DNA from: Trujillonella endophytica
GTDB lineage: Bacteria > Actinomycetota > Actinomycetes > Mycobacteriales > Geodermatophilaceae
Reading direction: 5' to 3'
Assembly: GCF_019799905.1 (NCBI RefSeq)
Contig: NZ_JABGCI010000004.1
Coordinates: 124,001 to 188,000, forward strand
DNA: 64,000 bases
The notes under the pieces: generated by a model
Seen by the model: only the letters and a program-made list of their open reading frames with translations
The model's database searches: none
Told to the model about the DNA's origin: nothing
Shown: positions 1-10,137 of the stretch, piece after piece
Position numbering within the stretch: position 1 is the first letter of the stretch
Layout of the letters: every line of letters starts with the position of its first letter
Program-made: the position numbers and the translations under genes

Positions 1-60
1 CGCCTCGGGGTAGGGGTTGGACGGGCCGGGTCCGAGCAGGGTGCGGGCGCGCAGCGGCAT
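1..60 (-). CDS. Class-V aminotransferase, N-terminal fragment
   Basis: Only the first 20 codons are inside the window; the gene runs off the left edge. The fragment contains LLGPGPSNPYPE, which resembles the N-terminal GPGPS segment of class-V aminotransferases such as alanine-glyoxylate or serine-pyruvate aminotransferase, which are PLP enzymes. The ATG is placed at position 60, just before this motif. I see no clear Shine-Dalgarno, and an inverted repeat separates it from the aspS stop. Substrate cannot be told from so short a piece. Confidence 0.5.
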   Translation of the reverse strand, partial: MPLRARTLLGPGPSNPYPEA

Positions 61-87
61 GCCAGGGACGGTAGTGGTCCCCCTCCG

Positions 88-144
88 CGAGATCTGCACA
101 CTCGTCGGCATCAGCGGCTCATGGCGACCACTGTGCAGATCTCG
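88..144. repeat. 13-bp inverted repeat in the aspS 3' gap
   Basis: Positions 88-100 and 132-144 are perfect reverse complements (core GAGATCTGCACA). The 31-base loop contains GACCACT at 126-132, which also pairs with a copy at 73-79. The element lies just past the aspS stop and before the next minus-strand gene. It could be a terminator or processing hairpin, or a small palindromic insertion. There is no U-tract. Confidence 0.6.
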
Positions 145-157
145 TCGAGAGGTCGGC

Positions 158-1915
158 TCAGGCGGTGGGGGCCGCCTCGGCCTGCTCGGCGGCGGCGTCG
201 GGCTTGGCGTCGATGCCCGCCTCCAGGCGCTGGGCGTCGGAGATCGGCGTGGGCGCGCCGGTCAGTGGGTCGAAGCCCGCGCCGGTCTTCGGGAAGGCGA
301 TGACCTCGCGGATCGAGTCGACACCGGCCAGCAGCGCGGTCAGCCGGTCCCAGCCGAGCGCGGCGCCGGCGTGCGGCGGCGGGCCGTAGGCGAAGGCCTC
401 GAGGAAGAACCCGAACCGCTCGCGGGCCTCCTCGCGGGACATGCCGAGGGTCTCGAACACCCGCTCCTGCAGCGCGGCGTCGTGGATACGCACCGAGCCG
501 CTCATCACCTCGTTGCCGTTGATCACCATGTCGTAGGCGTCGGACAGCGCGGCGCCCTTGTCCTCGGCGAAGCGCTCGCGCCACTCGGGCGTGGGCGAGG
601 TGAACGGGTGGTGCATGAAGGTCCAGTCGCCGCTCTCGGTCTCCTCGAACATCGGGAAGTCGACGACGAAGAGGAACGACCACGTGCCGGGCTCGATGAG
701 CTCCAGCCGCTTGGCGATCTCGTTGCGGGCGGCACCCAGCAGCTCCTGCGAGGTGCGCCGCGCCCCGGCGCCGAAGAACACGCAGTCGCCGGGCTCGGCA
801 CCGACGGCCGCGACCAGGCCCTCGCGCTCGGCGTCGGAGATGTTCTTGGCCACCGGCCCGCCGAGGGTGCCGTCCTCGGCGATGGTCACGTAGGCCAGGC
901 CGCGGGAGCCGCGGGAGCGGGCCCAGTCCTGCCAGGCGTCGAAGGCGCGCCGCGGCTGCGACCCGCCGCCGGGCATGACGACCGCACCGACGTACGGCGC
1001 CTGGAACACCCGGAACGGGGTGTCGGAGAAGTAGGAGGTCAGGTCGGCGAGCTCGATGCCGAACCGGAGGTCGGGCTTGTCGGACCCGAAGCGGTCCATC
1101 GCCTCGCGGTAGGTCATCCGCGGGATCTCGGGGACGTCGTAGGCGGCCAGCTCGCGCCACAGCGACCGGACGACGTCCTCGGCGATGGCCAGGACGTCGT
1201 CCCGCTCGACGAAGCTCATCTCGAAGTCCAGCTGGGTGAACTCCGGCTGCCGGTCGGCGCGGAAGTCCTCGTCCCGGAAGCAGCGGGCGATCTGGTAGTA
1301 GCGCTCCAGCCCGCCGATCATGAGCAGCTGCTTGAACAGCTGCGGCGACTGCGGCAGGGCGTACCACTTGCTCGGCTGCAGCCGCACGGGGACGACGAAG
1401 TCGCGGGCGCCCTCGGGCGTGGACCGGGTCAGCGTCGGCGTCTCCACCTCGGTGAACCCGTGGCCGGCCATCACCCCGCGGGCGACGCGGTTGACCTCGC
1501 TGCGCAGCCGCATGATCCGCGCGGGGTCCTGGCGGCGGAGGTCGAGGTACCGGAACCGGTAACGGACGTCGTCGGACGCCGCCTGGTCGGTCTCGATCGG
1601 GAACGGCAGCGGCGCGGCCGACGACAGCACCCGCAGCTCGGTGGCGACCACCTCGATCTCCCCGGTGGGCAGTTCGGGGTTCTCGTTGCCGGCCGGGCGC
1701 GCGCGGACCTCGCCGGTGACGAGCACGCAGTACTCGTTGCGGAGGGCGTGCGCCTCTTCCTCGCGGACGACGACCTGGACGTAGCCCGAGGCGTCGCGCA
1801 GGTCGAGGAAGACGACGCCGCCGTGGTCGCGGCGGCGGGCGACCCAGCCGGCGAGGGTGACCGTCGAGCCGGCGTGGGACCCGCGGAGGGTGCCGGCGTC
1901 ATGGGTGCGGAGCAC
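158..1915 (-). CDS. aspS: Aspartyl-tRNA synthetase
   Basis: Charges tRNA-Asp with aspartate in the cytoplasm, as a class II synthetase. The 585-residue length is normal for the bacterial type. In order there is an N-terminal OB-fold anticodon-binding domain (about 1-105, with [19 protein letters not shown]), the class II core with motif 2 ([20 protein letters not shown]), an inserted GAD domain in the middle, and motif 3 near the C-terminus ([11 protein letters not shown]). The start chosen gives the usual [10 protein letters not shown] beginning. Whether the enzyme also acylates tRNA-Asn depends on whether the genome has asparaginyl-tRNA synthetase or GatCAB, which is not visible here. Confidence 0.97.
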   Translation of the reverse strand: MLRTHDAGTLRGSHAGSTVTLAGWVARRRDHGGVVFLDLRDASGYVQVVVREEEAHALRNEYCVLVTGEVRARPAGNENPELPTGEIEVVATELRVLSSAAPLPFPIETDQAASDDVRYRFRYLDLRRQDPARIMRLRSEVNRVARGVMAGHGFTEVETPTLTRSTPEGARDFVVPVRLQPSKWYALPQSPQLFKQLLMIGGLERYYQIARCFRDEDFRADRQPEFTQLDFEMSFVERDDVLAIAEDVVRSLWRELAAYDVPEIPRMTYREAMDRFGSDKPDLRFGIELADLTSYFSDTPFRVFQAPYVGAVVMPGGGSQPRRAFDAWQDWARSRGSRGLAYVTIAEDGTLGGPVAKNISDAEREGLVAAVGAEPGDCVFFGAGARRTSQELLGAARNEIAKRLELIEPGTWSFLFVVDFPMFEETESGDWTFMHHPFTSPTPEWRERFAEDKGAALSDAYDMVINGNEVMSGSVRIHDAALQERVFETLGMSREEARERFGFFLEAFAYGPPPHAGAALGWDRLTALLAGVDSIREVIAFPKTGAGFDPLTGAPTPISDAQRLEAGIDAKPDAAAEQAEAAPTA

Positions 1916-1966
1916 GGGGGATCTCTTCCTTCGGTGGGCGGGTCGGGCTCGTGGTGGCGCCGCGGG

Positions 1967-2953
1967 CTACCAGCGGTCGTGCACGTGGGCGCGGATGCGC
2001 TCGTCGTACACCCGCTCGAGGTCGGCGAGCTGGCGGTCGGTCAGGCGGGGCAGGTCGGCGGCGGCGACGTTCCCGCGCACCTGCTCGACGTTGCGCGCGC
2101 CGGGGATGACGGCGGTGACGCCGGGCTGGTCGATCGCCCAGCGCAGCGCGAAGGCCGCGGTCGGGGTGTCGCCGGCGATCTCGGCGACCTCGCGGGCCGC
2201 GGCGACGCCGACCTCGAACGGCACGCCGGCGAACGTCTCGCCGACGTCGAAGGCCTCGCCGTTGCGGTTGAAGTTCCGGTGGTCGTCGGCGGGGAACGTC
2301 GTCGACTCGTCGTACGTGCCGGTGAGCAGGCCGCTGGCCAGCGGCACCCGCGCGAGGACGCCGACGTCCGCGGCCCGCGCCGCGGGCAGCAGCTCCTCCA
2401 GGGGCTTGCGCCGGAAGACGTTGAGGATCACCTGGATGGTGGCGACGCCGGGGTGCCGCAGCGCGGTCAACCCCTCCTCGACGGTCTCCACCGAGACGCC
2501 GTAGGCAGCGATCGAGCCGCCGGCCACGAACCCGTCGAGGGTGTCGTACACGCGCTGGTCGGAGTAGACGGCCGGCGGCGGGCAGTGCAGCTGCACCAGG
2601 TCGAGGGTCTCGACGCCGAGGTTGCGACGCGACCGGTCGACCCAGGCGCGCAGGTTCTCCGGCGTGTACTGCTCGGCGGTGAAGGGGTCGGCGCGACGGC
2701 CGGCCTTGGTGGCCACGAACGGCCGGTCGGGGCGGAGCACGAGCGCCCGGCGGATGCGCTCCTCGGAGCGCCCGTCGCCGTAGACGTCCGCGGTGTCGAG
2801 GAGGGTGACACCGCCGTCGAGGGCGGCCTCGAGGACCGCTTCGGCGGCCTCGTCGTCGACGTCGCCCCAGTCCCCGCCCAGCTGCCAGGTGCCCAGGCCG
2901 ACGACGCCGACCTCGGCGCCGGTCCGGCCCAGCGGCCGCTGTTCCATCGTCAC
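1967..2953 (-). CDS. Aldo/keto reductase
   Basis: NAD(P)H-dependent oxidoreductase of the aldo/keto reductase superfamily, cytoplasmic, 328 residues. The catalytic tetrad is readable as Asp53 and Tyr58 (LLDTADVYGDG), Lys83 (VATKAG) and His123 (LVQLHCPP). The sequence resembles the YajO/general stress subgroup, but the substrate cannot be inferred. It follows hisS on the same strand across a gap holding a repeated intergenic element. GTG at 2953 has AGGAG upstream; an in-frame ATG at 2947 is an alternative start. Confidence 0.88.
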   Translation of the reverse strand: MTMEQRPLGRTGAEVGVVGLGTWQLGGDWGDVDDEAAEAVLEAALDGGVTLLDTADVYGDGRSEERIRRALVLRPDRPFVATKAGRRADPFTAEQYTPENLRAWVDRSRRNLGVETLDLVQLHCPPPAVYSDQRVYDTLDGFVAGGSIAAYGVSVETVEEGLTALRHPGVATIQVILNVFRRKPLEELLPAARAADVGVLARVPLASGLLTGTYDESTTFPADDHRNFNRNGEAFDVGETFAGVPFEVGVAAAREVAEIAGDTPTAAFALRWAIDQPGVTAVIPGARNVEQVRGNVAAADLPRLTDRQLADLERVYDERIRAHVHDRW

Positions 2954-2980
2954 TCCCCGTCTCCTGTTCGGCTCCGCACT

Positions 2981-3020
2981 CGCTCCGCTCCTCGGTCGCT
3001 GGCGCTCCCTACGATGCTCA
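2981..3020 (-). repeat. Dispersed intergenic element, copy 1
   Basis: A 40-bp copy of an element also found at 62195-62235 and 63783-63819. Read on the minus strand it begins GCATCG and ends in GAGGAGCGGAGCGAG. This copy begins at the hisS stop codon and lies between hisS and the aldo/keto reductase. All three copies lie between same-strand minus genes and in the same orientation. Confidence 0.65.
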
Positions 3021-4301
3021 CCCGCGCGTCGCCCTCACGTTCACCGTCGCACGGCGCAGCGCCTCGAACAGCTCGGCCACCGGGACGGCGTGCTGCTCCT
3101 GGGTGCGCAGGTCCTTGAGCTGGCCGACGCCCTCGGCGAGGTCGCGGTCGCCGATGACGACCGCGTGGGACGCGCCCGAGCGGTCGGCGGCCTTCATCGC
3201 GCCCTTGAGCCCGCGGTCGCCGTAGACGGTGTCGGCGGAGATCCCGGCCTCCCGCAGTCGGCCGACCAGCCGGACGGCGAGCCGCTTGGCCTCCGCGCCC
3301 AGCGGGACGACGAAGGCCTGGACGCCGGCGGTCGTGCCGATGTCGAGGCCCTCCGCCTCCACCGCGAGCAGGGTCCGGTCGACGCCGACGGCGTAGCCGA
3401 TGCCCGAGACGTCCGGCCCGCCGAGCGCCGCGGACAGCCCGTCGTAGCGCCCGCCGCCACCGATCGCCGACTGGGCGCCGAGGCCGGAGTGCACGAACTC
3501 GAACGTCGTCTTCGTGTAGTAGTCCAGCCCGCGGACCAGCCTCGGCGCCTCGGTCCAGGTCACGCCGAGGTCGGTGAGGTGCTGGCGGACGGCGTCGTAG
3601 TGCGCCCTGGTGGAGTCCGACAGGTGGTCGACCATCAGCGGGGCGTCGTCCAGCTGGGCCTGCACCTCGGGCCGCTTGTCGTCCAGCACCCGCAGCGGGT
3701 TGATGGCCGACCGGCGGCGGGTCTCCTCGTCCAGGTCCAGCTTGTCGAGGAAGGCGACGAGCAGCTCGCGGTACTGCGGCCGGCAGGTCGCGTCGCCCAG
3801 CGAGGTGAGCAGCAGCTCGTGGTCGGTGAGGCCGAGGTCGCGGAAGCCCTGCACGCCCAGGGCGACCACCTCGGCGTCCAGCGCCGGGTCGTCGACGCCG
3901 AGCGCCTCCATGTCGACCTGGGTGAAGTGGCGGTAGCGGCCGGCCTGCGGCCGCTCGTAGCGGAACGCCGAGCCGACGGTCCACAGCTTCACCGGCAGCG
4001 CGCCGGTGTGCAGGCGGTGCTCGATGAACGCGCGCATCAGGCCGGCGGTGAGCTCCGGGCGCAGGGTGAGCGAGCGGCCGCCGCGGTCCTCGAAGGTGTA
4101 CATCTCCTTCGTCACGACGTCGGTGGACTCCCCGACGCCACGGGAGAACACGGCGGTCTCCTCGAACACCGGCGTCTCGACGTAGCCGTAGCCGGCCCGC
4201 CGCAGCGGCGCGGTGAGCGTGTCGCGGACCGCGAGGAAGCGCGCCGACTCCGGCGGCAGCGTGTCGAAGGTGCCCTTCGGTGCGGTCAGGTGGGTGCTCA
4301 C
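3018..4301 (-). CDS. hisS: Histidyl-tRNA synthetase
   Basis: Class II synthetase that charges tRNA-His; 427 residues, normal for the family. Motif 2 is seen as [14 protein letters not shown] and the histidine-specific motif as [12 protein letters not shown], followed by the Rossmann-like anticodon-binding domain at the C-terminus (about 330-427). The start is GTG at 4301, giving [12 protein letters not shown], the usual N-terminus. It overlaps the stop of the upstream metallo-hydrolase by 4 nt (GTGA), so the two are probably translationally coupled. The same frame stays open further upstream, but that stretch is only a shadow of the hydrolase gene. Confidence 0.97.
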   Translation of the reverse strand: MSTHLTAPKGTFDTLPPESARFLAVRDTLTAPLRRAGYGYVETPVFEETAVFSRGVGESTDVVTKEMYTFEDRGGRSLTLRPELTAGLMRAFIEHRLHTGALPVKLWTVGSAFRYERPQAGRYRHFTQVDMEALGVDDPALDAEVVALGVQGFRDLGLTDHELLLTSLGDATCRPQYRELLVAFLDKLDLDEETRRRSAINPLRVLDDKRPEVQAQLDDAPLMVDHLSDSTRAHYDAVRQHLTDLGVTWTEAPRLVRGLDYYTKTTFEFVHSGLGAQSAIGGGGRYDGLSAALGGPDVSGIGYAVGVDRTLLAVEAEGLDIGTTAGVQAFVVPLGAEAKRLAVRLVGRLREAGISADTVYGDRGLKGAMKAADRSGASHAVVIGDRDLAEGVGQLKDLRTQEQHAVPVAELFEALRRATVNVRATRG

Positions 4302-4996
4302 AGACCGCGTCCCCTCGGTGCCGGGCCGGTCCCCGAGGACGCCGCCTCGGCCAGGTAGGGATTGGTGGCCCGCTCGCGGCCGATGGTGGTGATGCCGCCG
4401 TGACCAGGCAGGACGACGGTGTCGTCGTCCATCGGGAGGACGACGTCCCGCAGCGAGGCGAGCATCGACTGCCAGGACCCGCCGGGCAGGTCGACGCGGC
4501 CCACCGACCCCTCGAACAGCACGTCCCCGGCGAACAGGCCGGGCGCCTCGCCCAGGTCGAGGGAGAACATCACCGACCCCTCGGTGTGGCCCGGAGCGTG
4601 CCGGACCGTCAGCGTGACGCCCGCGAGGTCCAGCACCGCCCCGTCGTCGAGCGGGCGGACCTCCGACGGGTCGGGGAAGCGGGCGCCGGCGACCAGGCGG
4701 GCCAGCTGCGGACCGAACCAGCGCGCCGGGTCGGTGAGCATCCCGTTGTCGGCGGGGTGCAGGTACGCGGGGATGTCGTATCCCTCGCACACCGGGACGA
4801 CGGAGAAGGTGTGGTCGAGGTGGCCGTGGGTCAGCACGACGGCGACGGGCTTGAGGCCGTCCTCGGCGATGATCTGCGTCAGCGGGTCGACGGCGTCCAT
4901 GCCGGGATCGACGATCACGCACTCCTGGCCCCGCCCCGTGGCGACGGCGTAGCAGTTGGTGCCGAAGGCGCCGGCCGGGAACGAGCGGATGAGCAC
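4298..4996 (-). CDS. MBL-fold metallo-hydrolase (glyoxalase II-like)
   Basis: A 232-residue metallo-beta-lactamase-fold hydrolase. The metal-binding signature THGHLDH is at residues 56-62, with further His/Asp ligands expected in HAPGHTEGS and PGHGG, both visible. Such proteins often hydrolyse thioesters (hydroxyacylglutathione hydrolase-like), but actinobacteria lack glutathione, so the substrate is unknown. The next gene is hisS with a 4-nt overlap, the same arrangement as the Rv2581c-hisS pair of mycobacteria. GTG start at 4996. It diverges from the prolyl isomerase gene across about 240 bp, where promoters for both must lie. Confidence 0.88.
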   Translation of the reverse strand: MLIRSFPAGAFGTNCYAVATGRGQECVIVDPGMDAVDPLTQIIAEDGLKPVAVVLTHGHLDHTFSVVPVCEGYDIPAYLHPADNGMLTDPARWFGPQLARLVAGARFPDPSEVRPLDDGAVLDLAGVTLTVRHAPGHTEGSVMFSLDLGEAPGLFAGDVLFEGSVGRVDLPGGSWQSMLASLRDVVLPMDDDTVVLPGHGGITTIGRERATNPYLAEAASSGTGPAPRGRGL

Positions 4997-5239
4997 CCGT
5001 GCAGGTTACGCGGGGCGCGATCACCCTCCTGCCGCCCGAGGGGGCGCCGGGCAGGAGGGCCCCGGCCGAGGGCTCGACTGCGCGGCGACCCGTCCGCGCG
5101 GCGGCGCGCCTGCGGGCGCGCGGCGCGGGATCCCCAGGCGGGCCACCTAGACTCGCGCACCGACCAGCGGGGCCGCCATCGGCGAGCCAGTTCCTCCCAC
5201 GGCCCCCGCAGCAGCCGTCCGTCCGAGGAGTGCTCCCCC

Positions 5240-6076
5240 GTGCCGAGCAACAAGCAGCGCCGGCAGGCCGCCCAGCGCCACCTGCAGCGGCAGCTCGAGC
5301 GCCGCGCCGAGCTGGCCCGCAAGCGCCGGCGCAACGTGATCGTCGTCGCGGCCGTCACCGCCGTCGCCCTCGTGGCGGGCGCGGTCCTCCTCATCAGCGC
5401 GCTGGGCGGGGACGACGACGACACGACCACCGCCGAGGGCAGCTCCTCCCCCGCCGCGGGACCGACCACCGGCCCGGGGGCCGAGCGGGCCGGGCAGACG
5501 ACCACCGCCGGCGCGTGCACCTACACCTATGACGGCCAGGGCAGCTCCGGCATCGCCGTCGATGCACCGTCCGGCGACCTCCCCACCGAAGGCACCGCCG
5601 CCACGACGATGACCACCAGTGCCGGGACGATCGGGCTCTCGCTGGACCGGGCGGGGACCGCTGCGTGTGCCACCGCCAGCTTCGTGTCCCTCGCGCAGCA
5701 GGGCTTCTTCGACGGCACCCCGTGCCACCGACTGACCACCAGCCCCGGGCTCGAGGTGCTGCAGTGCGGCGATCCGTCGGGCGAGGGCACCGGCGGGCCC
5801 GGGTACAGCTTCCCCACCCAGGTCACCGGCACGGAGACCTACCCGCGGGGCGTCATCGCGATGGCCAACAGCGGGCAGGGCACGGACGGCAGCCAGTTCT
5901 TCCTCGTCTACGGCGACAGCCTCGAGGGCAACCCGAACTACACCGTCTTCGGCACGATCGACGAGCCCGGACTGGGCGTCCTCGACGCGATCGCCGCAGC
6001 GGGCGTCGACGACGGCTCGACGGACGGCCGGCCCGCCACGCCGGTGACCATCGAGTCGATGGACGTGGTGCCGTGA
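5240..6076 (+). CDS. Membrane-anchored cyclophilin-type prolyl isomerase
   Basis: Peptidyl-prolyl cis-trans isomerase, cyclophilin fold, 278 residues. A basic N-terminal segment (about 1-32, rich in Lys/Arg/Gln) precedes one transmembrane helix at about 33-55, then a Ser/Thr/Gly-rich linker and the cyclophilin domain (about 110-278, with [20 protein letters not shown] and [19 protein letters not shown]). The positive N-terminus and single helix predict the catalytic domain outside the membrane. The start is GTG at 5240 with GAGGAG about 10 nt upstream; the same frame stays open upstream but is not coding. It overlaps the following paralogue by 4 nt. Confidence 0.9.
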   Translation: MPSNKQRRQAAQRHLQRQLERRAELARKRRRNVIVVAAVTAVALVAGAVLLISALGGDDDDTTTAEGSSSPAAGPTTGPGAERAGQTTTAGACTYTYDGQGSSGIAVDAPSGDLPTEGTAATTMTTSAGTIGLSLDRAGTAACATASFVSLAQQGFFDGTPCHRLTTSPGLEVLQCGDPSGEGTGGPGYSFPTQVTGTETYPRGVIAMANSGQGTDGSQFFLVYGDSLEGNPNYTVFGTIDEPGLGVLDAIAAAGVDDGSTDGRPATPVTIESMDVVP

Positions 6077-6825
6077 CCCGGCGGGCTGCGGGCGCGCTCG
6101 GCCTCGGCCTCCTGGTCGGGGCCGGGGCGCTGAGCGGCTGCACCTCCGAGGTGGCGGGTTCGGCCTCCCCTGCCGCCCAGGTCGGCGGCGCGACGCCGTC
6201 CGGCGAGGACCCGGGCGGCTCGGGCTCCGGCGGCGGGGGTGCGGAGTCGGGCCTGGTCTCCTGCGACTGGGTGTCCGACGGCTCCGGCACCGACGTCGGC
6301 ACCCCGCCGGAGGAGGTGCCGGCGGAGGGCACCTCGACGCTCGTCATGACGCTCGTGGACCTGGGCGAGCTGACCATCACCCTCGACTCGGCGAGCGCCC
6401 CCTGCGCCGCGGCCAGCATGGCCTTCCTCGCCGAGGCCGGGTTCTTCGACGGCACCCCCTGCCACCGGCTGGTCGACCAGCCCTCGTTCGGCGTCCTGCA
6501 GTGCGGGGACCCGACGGGCTCGGGCACCGGCGGACCCGGATACCGGTTCGACCAGGAGGTCACGGCCGACACCGCGTACCCCGCGGGCACCGTGGCGATG
6601 GCCAACAGCGGCCGGCCGGGGTCCACGGGCAGCCAGTTCTTCGTCTGCTACGTCGACACCGAGCTGTCGCCGGACTACACGGTCGTGGGCACCGTGGACG
6701 ACGAGGGCCTCGCGATCGTCCAGGAGATCGCGGCGGCCGGGCACGACGGCTCGTACGAGCCCTCCCCCGGAGGTGGCGCGCCCAACGAGGCCGTGCTCTT
6801 CCGGTCGGCCGAGATCGTCGACTGA
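6073..6825 (+). CDS. Cyclophilin-type prolyl isomerase lipoprotein
   Basis: Second cyclophilin-domain isomerase, 250 residues, translationally coupled to the preceding paralogue by a GTGA overlap. Residues 1-23 form a lipoprotein signal with lipobox ALSGC (Cys23), so the mature protein should be tethered to the outer face of the membrane. A Gly/Ser-rich linker leads to the cyclophilin fold ([42 protein letters not shown]). The pair probably folds secreted proteins. The gene ends just before a six-copy 19-bp tandem repeat that separates it from the convergent relA. Confidence 0.9.
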   Translation: MTRRAAGALGLGLLVGAGALSGCTSEVAGSASPAAQVGGATPSGEDPGGSGSGGGGAESGLVSCDWVSDGSGTDVGTPPEEVPAEGTSTLVMTLVDLGELTITLDSASAPCAAASMAFLAEAGFFDGTPCHRLVDQPSFGVLQCGDPTGSGTGGPGYRFDQEVTADTAYPAGTVAMANSGRPGSTGSQFFVCYVDTELSPDYTVVGTVDDEGLAIVQEIAAAGHDGSYEPSPGGGAPNEAVLFRSAEIVD

Positions 6826-6831
6826 CCGCCG

Positions 6832-6945
6832 TCCGGAGGCCGAGCCGTCGTCCGGAGGCCTGGCCGTCGTCCGGAGGCCTGGCCGTCGTCCGGAGGCCTG
6901 GCCGTCGTCCGGAGGCCTGGCCGTCGACCGGAGGCCTAGGCCGTC
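6832..6945. repeat. Six 19-bp tandem repeats between convergent genes
   Basis: The unit TCCGGAGGCCTGGCCGTCG recurs at an exact 19-bp spacing, starting at 6832, 6851, 6870, 6889, 6908 and 6927. The middle copies are identical; the first and last carry substitutions. The last copy overlaps the final codons and stop of relA. Each unit contains the palindrome AGGCCT. No recognisable hairpin terminator exists in this convergent gap, so the array may take that role. There are no unique spacers, so it is not a CRISPR array. Confidence 0.9.
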
Positions 6946-9392
6946 ACGCGCTCCACGTCGAAGACACCGTCGACGTTGCGCACCGTCTGCAGCACCGCGC
7001 CCAGGTGGGCGGGGTCGGCGAGCTCGAAGGTGAACCGGCTGATCGCGACCCGGTCGCGGCTGGTCTGCACCGAGGCCGAGAGGATGTTGACCCGCTCGTC
7101 GGCCAGCGCCTTGGTGACGTCGGAGAGCAGGCGGTGCCGGTCGAGGGCCTCCACCTGGATCGCCACCAGGAAGACCGAGCCGGGCTGGCTGGCCCACTCG
7201 ACCTCGACCAGCCGCTCGGGCTTGCTCTGCAGGTCGGCGGCGTTCGTGCAGTCGGTGCGGTGCACGCTGACGCCACCCCCGCGGGTGACGAAGCCCAGCA
7301 CGTCGTCCCCCGGAACGGGCGTGCAGCACTTGGCGAGCTTGGCCCACACGTCGGTCATGCCGTGGACGACGATGCCCGGGTCCCCACCGGCGGCGCGCCG
7401 CTGCCGGGGCCGGCCGGTCGGGATCGCGGTCTCGGCGATGTCCTCGACCGCGCCCTCGGTGCCGCCCAGCGCGGCGATGAGCTTCTCGACGACCGAGGCC
7501 GCCGACAGCTGGTTCTCCCCCACCGCGGCGTACAGCGCCGTCACGTCGGCATGGCGCAGGTCCTTGGCCAGCGTGGACAGCGCCTCGCCGCCCAGCAGCC
7601 GCTGCAGCGGCAGCCCCGCCTTGCGCATCGCGCGGGTCAGCGCCTCCTTGCCGTCCTCGACGGCGTCCTCGCGGCGCTCCTTGGTGAACCACTGACGGAT
7701 CTTGGTGCGCGCGCGGGAGGAGCCGACGAACGACAGCCAGTCCTTGGACGGTCCGGCCGTCGGCGACTTCGACGTGAAGATCTCCACGACGTCGCCGTTG
7801 GTGAGCTTGCTGTCCAGCGAGACCAGCGCCCCGTTGACGCGGGCGCCGATGCACCGGTGCCCGACCTCGGTGTGCACCGCGTAGGCGAAGTCGACCGGGG
7901 TGGACTCGCCGGGGAGGCTGACGACGTCGCCCTTGGGCGTGAAGACGAAGACCTCCTGCGGACCGAGGTCGTAGCGCAGGGTCTCGAGGAACTCGCCGGG
8001 CTCCTGGGTCTCCCGCTGCCAGTCCAGCAGCTGGCGCAGCCACAGCATGTCGTCGGGCGAGCCGGGCTTGGTGGCCCCGAACTCCCCGGGGAGGGGCCGG
8101 CCACCGGCGCGGGCCTTCTCCTTGTACTTCCAGTGTGCGGCGATGCCGTACTCGGCCGTGCGGTGCATGTCGTGCGTGCGGATCTGCAGCTCGACGGGCT
8201 TGCCCTGCGGGCCGATGACCGTGGTGTGCAGCGACTGGTACATGTTGAACTTCGGCATCGCCACGAAGTCCTTGAAGCGCCCGGGGACCGGCTGCCAGTG
8301 GGCGTGCATGATGCCCAGCGCCGCGTAGCAGTCGCGTACCGAGTCGACCAGGATCCGGATGCCGACGAGGTCCCAGATGTCGGTGAAGTCCCGGCCGCGG
8401 ACGATCATCTTCTGGTAGATCGAGTAGTAGTGCTTCGGCCGGCCGGTGACCACGGCCTCGATGCCGGCGGCCTTGAGCTGGTCGGTCACCGACGCGGTGA
8501 CCTCGGCCAGGTAGGTGTCCCGGGACGGCGCCCGCTCCGCGACCAGCCGCACGATCTCGTCGTAGCGCTTCGGGTACAGCGTCGCGAACGCGAGGTCCTC
8601 GAGCTCCCACTTGATCGTGTTCATGCCCAGCCGGTGGGCCAGCGGGGCGAGGATCTCCAGCGTCTCGCGCGCCTTCTTCTCCTGCTTCTCCGGCGGGAGG
8701 AAGCGCAGCGTGCGCATGTTGTGCAGCCGGTCGGCCAGCTTGATGACCAGCACTCGCGGGTCGCGGGACATCGCCACGATCATCTTGCGGATCGTCTCGG
8801 CCTGCGCCGCGTCGCCGAGCTTGACCCGGTCGATCTTCGTCACGCCGTCGACGAGGTGGGCGACCTCGGGGCCGAAGTCGGAGGTGATCGTCTCCAGCGT
8901 GACGCCGGTGTCCTCCACCGTGTCGTGCAGGAGGGCGGCGACCAGCGTGGTGGTGTCCATGCCGAGGCCGGCGAGGATGGTGGAGACGGCGAGCGGGTGG
9001 GTGATGTACGGGTCGCCGCTCTTGCGCTTCTGGCTGGCGTGCGCGGCCTCGGCGACGTCGTAGGCGCGCTGCAGGACGGCCAGGTCGGCCTTCGGATGGC
9101 TCTGCCGGTGCAGCGCGGCGAGCGGCTCGAGGACCGGGCGGACGACGGTGCTCCGCTGACCGGCGACGATCCGGCGGGCCAGCCGGTCGCGCACCCGGCG
9201 GCGCGGTGTGCCCGGGTCGTTCTCCGCGGGCGGCTCCGAGCCGACGTCGTCGGGCCGGCGCACCGCCGGCCGGGGCGGCAACGGGGTCCGTTCCCCCGTG
9301 GGGGCGCCGGCCGGCAGGGCGGCGGGCTCCGGGGGGCTCACGGCCGCGGGACGCCCGCCAGCCACGTTGGTGGCGGCTGCGTCCGGAGTCAC
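6936..9392 (-). CDS. relA: Bifunctional (p)ppGpp synthetase/hydrolase (RelA/SpoT)
   Basis: Makes (p)ppGpp from ATP and GTP/GDP under amino-acid starvation and also degrades it; 818 residues. Domains in order: a variable Pro/Ala-rich N-terminus (about 1-85); HD hydrolase domain with intact His156-Asp157 in [13 protein letters not shown]; synthetase domain (about 300-430, with [15 protein letters not shown]); TGS domain (about 490-555, with [15 protein letters not shown]); helical region; and a C-terminal ACT domain ending at the TAG. Intact HD residues indicate a bifunctional Rel, as in most actinobacteria. GTG start at 9392. It lies downstream of apt, so purine salvage and alarmone metabolism are neighbours. 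Confidence 0.97.
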   Translation of the reverse strand: MTPDAAATNVAGGRPAAVSPPEPAALPAGAPTGERTPLPPRPAVRRPDDVGSEPPAENDPGTPRRRVRDRLARRIVAGQRSTVVRPVLEPLAALHRQSHPKADLAVLQRAYDVAEAAHASQKRKSGDPYITHPLAVSTILAGLGMDTTTLVAALLHDTVEDTGVTLETITSDFGPEVAHLVDGVTKIDRVKLGDAAQAETIRKMIVAMSRDPRVLVIKLADRLHNMRTLRFLPPEKQEKKARETLEILAPLAHRLGMNTIKWELEDLAFATLYPKRYDEIVRLVAERAPSRDTYLAEVTASVTDQLKAAGIEAVVTGRPKHYYSIYQKMIVRGRDFTDIWDLVGIRILVDSVRDCYAALGIMHAHWQPVPGRFKDFVAMPKFNMYQSLHTTVIGPQGKPVELQIRTHDMHRTAEYGIAAHWKYKEKARAGGRPLPGEFGATKPGSPDDMLWLRQLLDWQRETQEPGEFLETLRYDLGPQEVFVFTPKGDVVSLPGESTPVDFAYAVHTEVGHRCIGARVNGALVSLDSKLTNGDVVEIFTSKSPTAGPSKDWLSFVGSSRARTKIRQWFTKERREDAVEDGKEALTRAMRKAGLPLQRLLGGEALSTLAKDLRHADVTALYAAVGENQLSAASVVEKLIAALGGTEGAVEDIAETAIPTGRPRQRRAAGGDPGIVVHGMTDVWAKLAKCCTPVPGDDVLGFVTRGGGVSVHRTDCTNAADLQSKPERLVEVEWASQPGSVFLVAIQVEALDRHRLLSDVTKALADERVNILSASVQTSRDRVAISRFTFELADPAHLGAVLQTVRNVDGVFDVERVTA

Positions 9393-9537
9393 GGCGGCTC
9401 CTGCGGGCTCGAGGAGGAGAAGCTCCTCCCATGCTAGCCGGGGAGGAGGGCGGACCCGCGCGTCCGGGCCCGTGGCCTGCCCCTCAGTGGGGTCCGGCTC
9501 GGGCTCCCCGGGACGCCTCGCGGACGGCCTCGGCCGG

Positions 9538-10137
9538 TCAGGCGGTCCAGAGGGTGTGCACCGTGTGCGGTGCCAGCACCTGACGGCCGCCGAGGTCGGC
9601 GAGCTCGACGATCACCGACACCGCGGTCACCACACCGCCGAGCTGCTCCACCAGGCCGATCGCCGCGCCGAGGGTGCCGCCGGTGGCGAGGACGTCGTCC
9701 ACCACGAGGACCCGCTGCCCCGGCCGGATCGAGTCCGTGTGCAGCTCCAGGGTCGCCGACCCGTACTCGAGGTCGTACTCCGCCGAGACGCGCTCGCGCG
9801 GCAGCTTGCCGGCCTTGCGCACCGGCACCACGCCGACCCCGGCGTCGAGGGCCACGGCCGCGGCCAGCAGGAAGCCGCGCGCCTCCACCCCGACCACGAC
9901 GTCGAAGCCCGCGTGCGCACCGTCGCCGGAGGAGGCCAGTGCGGCGACCCGCGGGTCGACCGACGCGGCCGAGGCCAGCCCCTCGACGACCCGGCGGAAG
10001 GCCGGGCCGTCGGCGAACACCGGGGTCAGGTCGCGGAACAGGATCCCCGGGGACGGGAAGTCGGGGACGTCGACGGCGAGCGACGCGACGAGCTCGTCCA
10101 GGGGCAGCTGCGCGCCGGCATCCGCGGTGCTGGTCAC
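9538..10137 (-). CDS. apt: Adenine phosphoribosyltransferase
   Basis: Salvages adenine to AMP using PRPP; cytoplasmic, 199 residues. The PRPP-binding motif is [13 protein letters not shown] near residues 135-147, and the family N-terminal motif [16 protein letters not shown] is present at about 27-42. The GTG start at 10137 overlaps the secF stop by 4 nt (GTGA), so it is coupled to the sec genes. It carries a short insertion around [11 protein letters not shown] (about 67-78) before the hood region. The secF-apt-relA order is conserved in actinobacteria. Confidence 0.95.
   Translation of the reverse strand: MTSTADAGAQLPLDELVASLAVDVPDFPSPGILFRDLTPVFADGPAFRRVVEGLASAASVDPRVAALASSGDGAHAGFDVVVGVEARGFLLAAAVALDAGVGVVPVRKAGKLPRERVSAEYDLEYGSATLELHTDSIRPGQRVLVVDDVLATGGTLGAAIGLVEQLGGVVTAVSVIVELADLGGRQVLAPHTVHTLWTA

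Noticed and set aside
17..3118. A 1033-codon open frame on the plus strand across aspS and the aldo/keto reductase gene
   Set aside because: It is antisense to two clearly recognised genes and its Gly/Arg/Ala/Val-rich product is typical of GC-rich shadow frames.
6832..6945. CRISPR array
   Set aside because: The units are contiguous 19-mers with no unique spacers and there are no cas genes.
5938..9432. A 1164-codon open frame on the minus strand through the prolyl isomerase genes and relA
   Set aside because: It overlaps relA out of frame and runs antisense to the isomerase genes; the product is Arg/Pro/Ala-rich with no recognisable motif.
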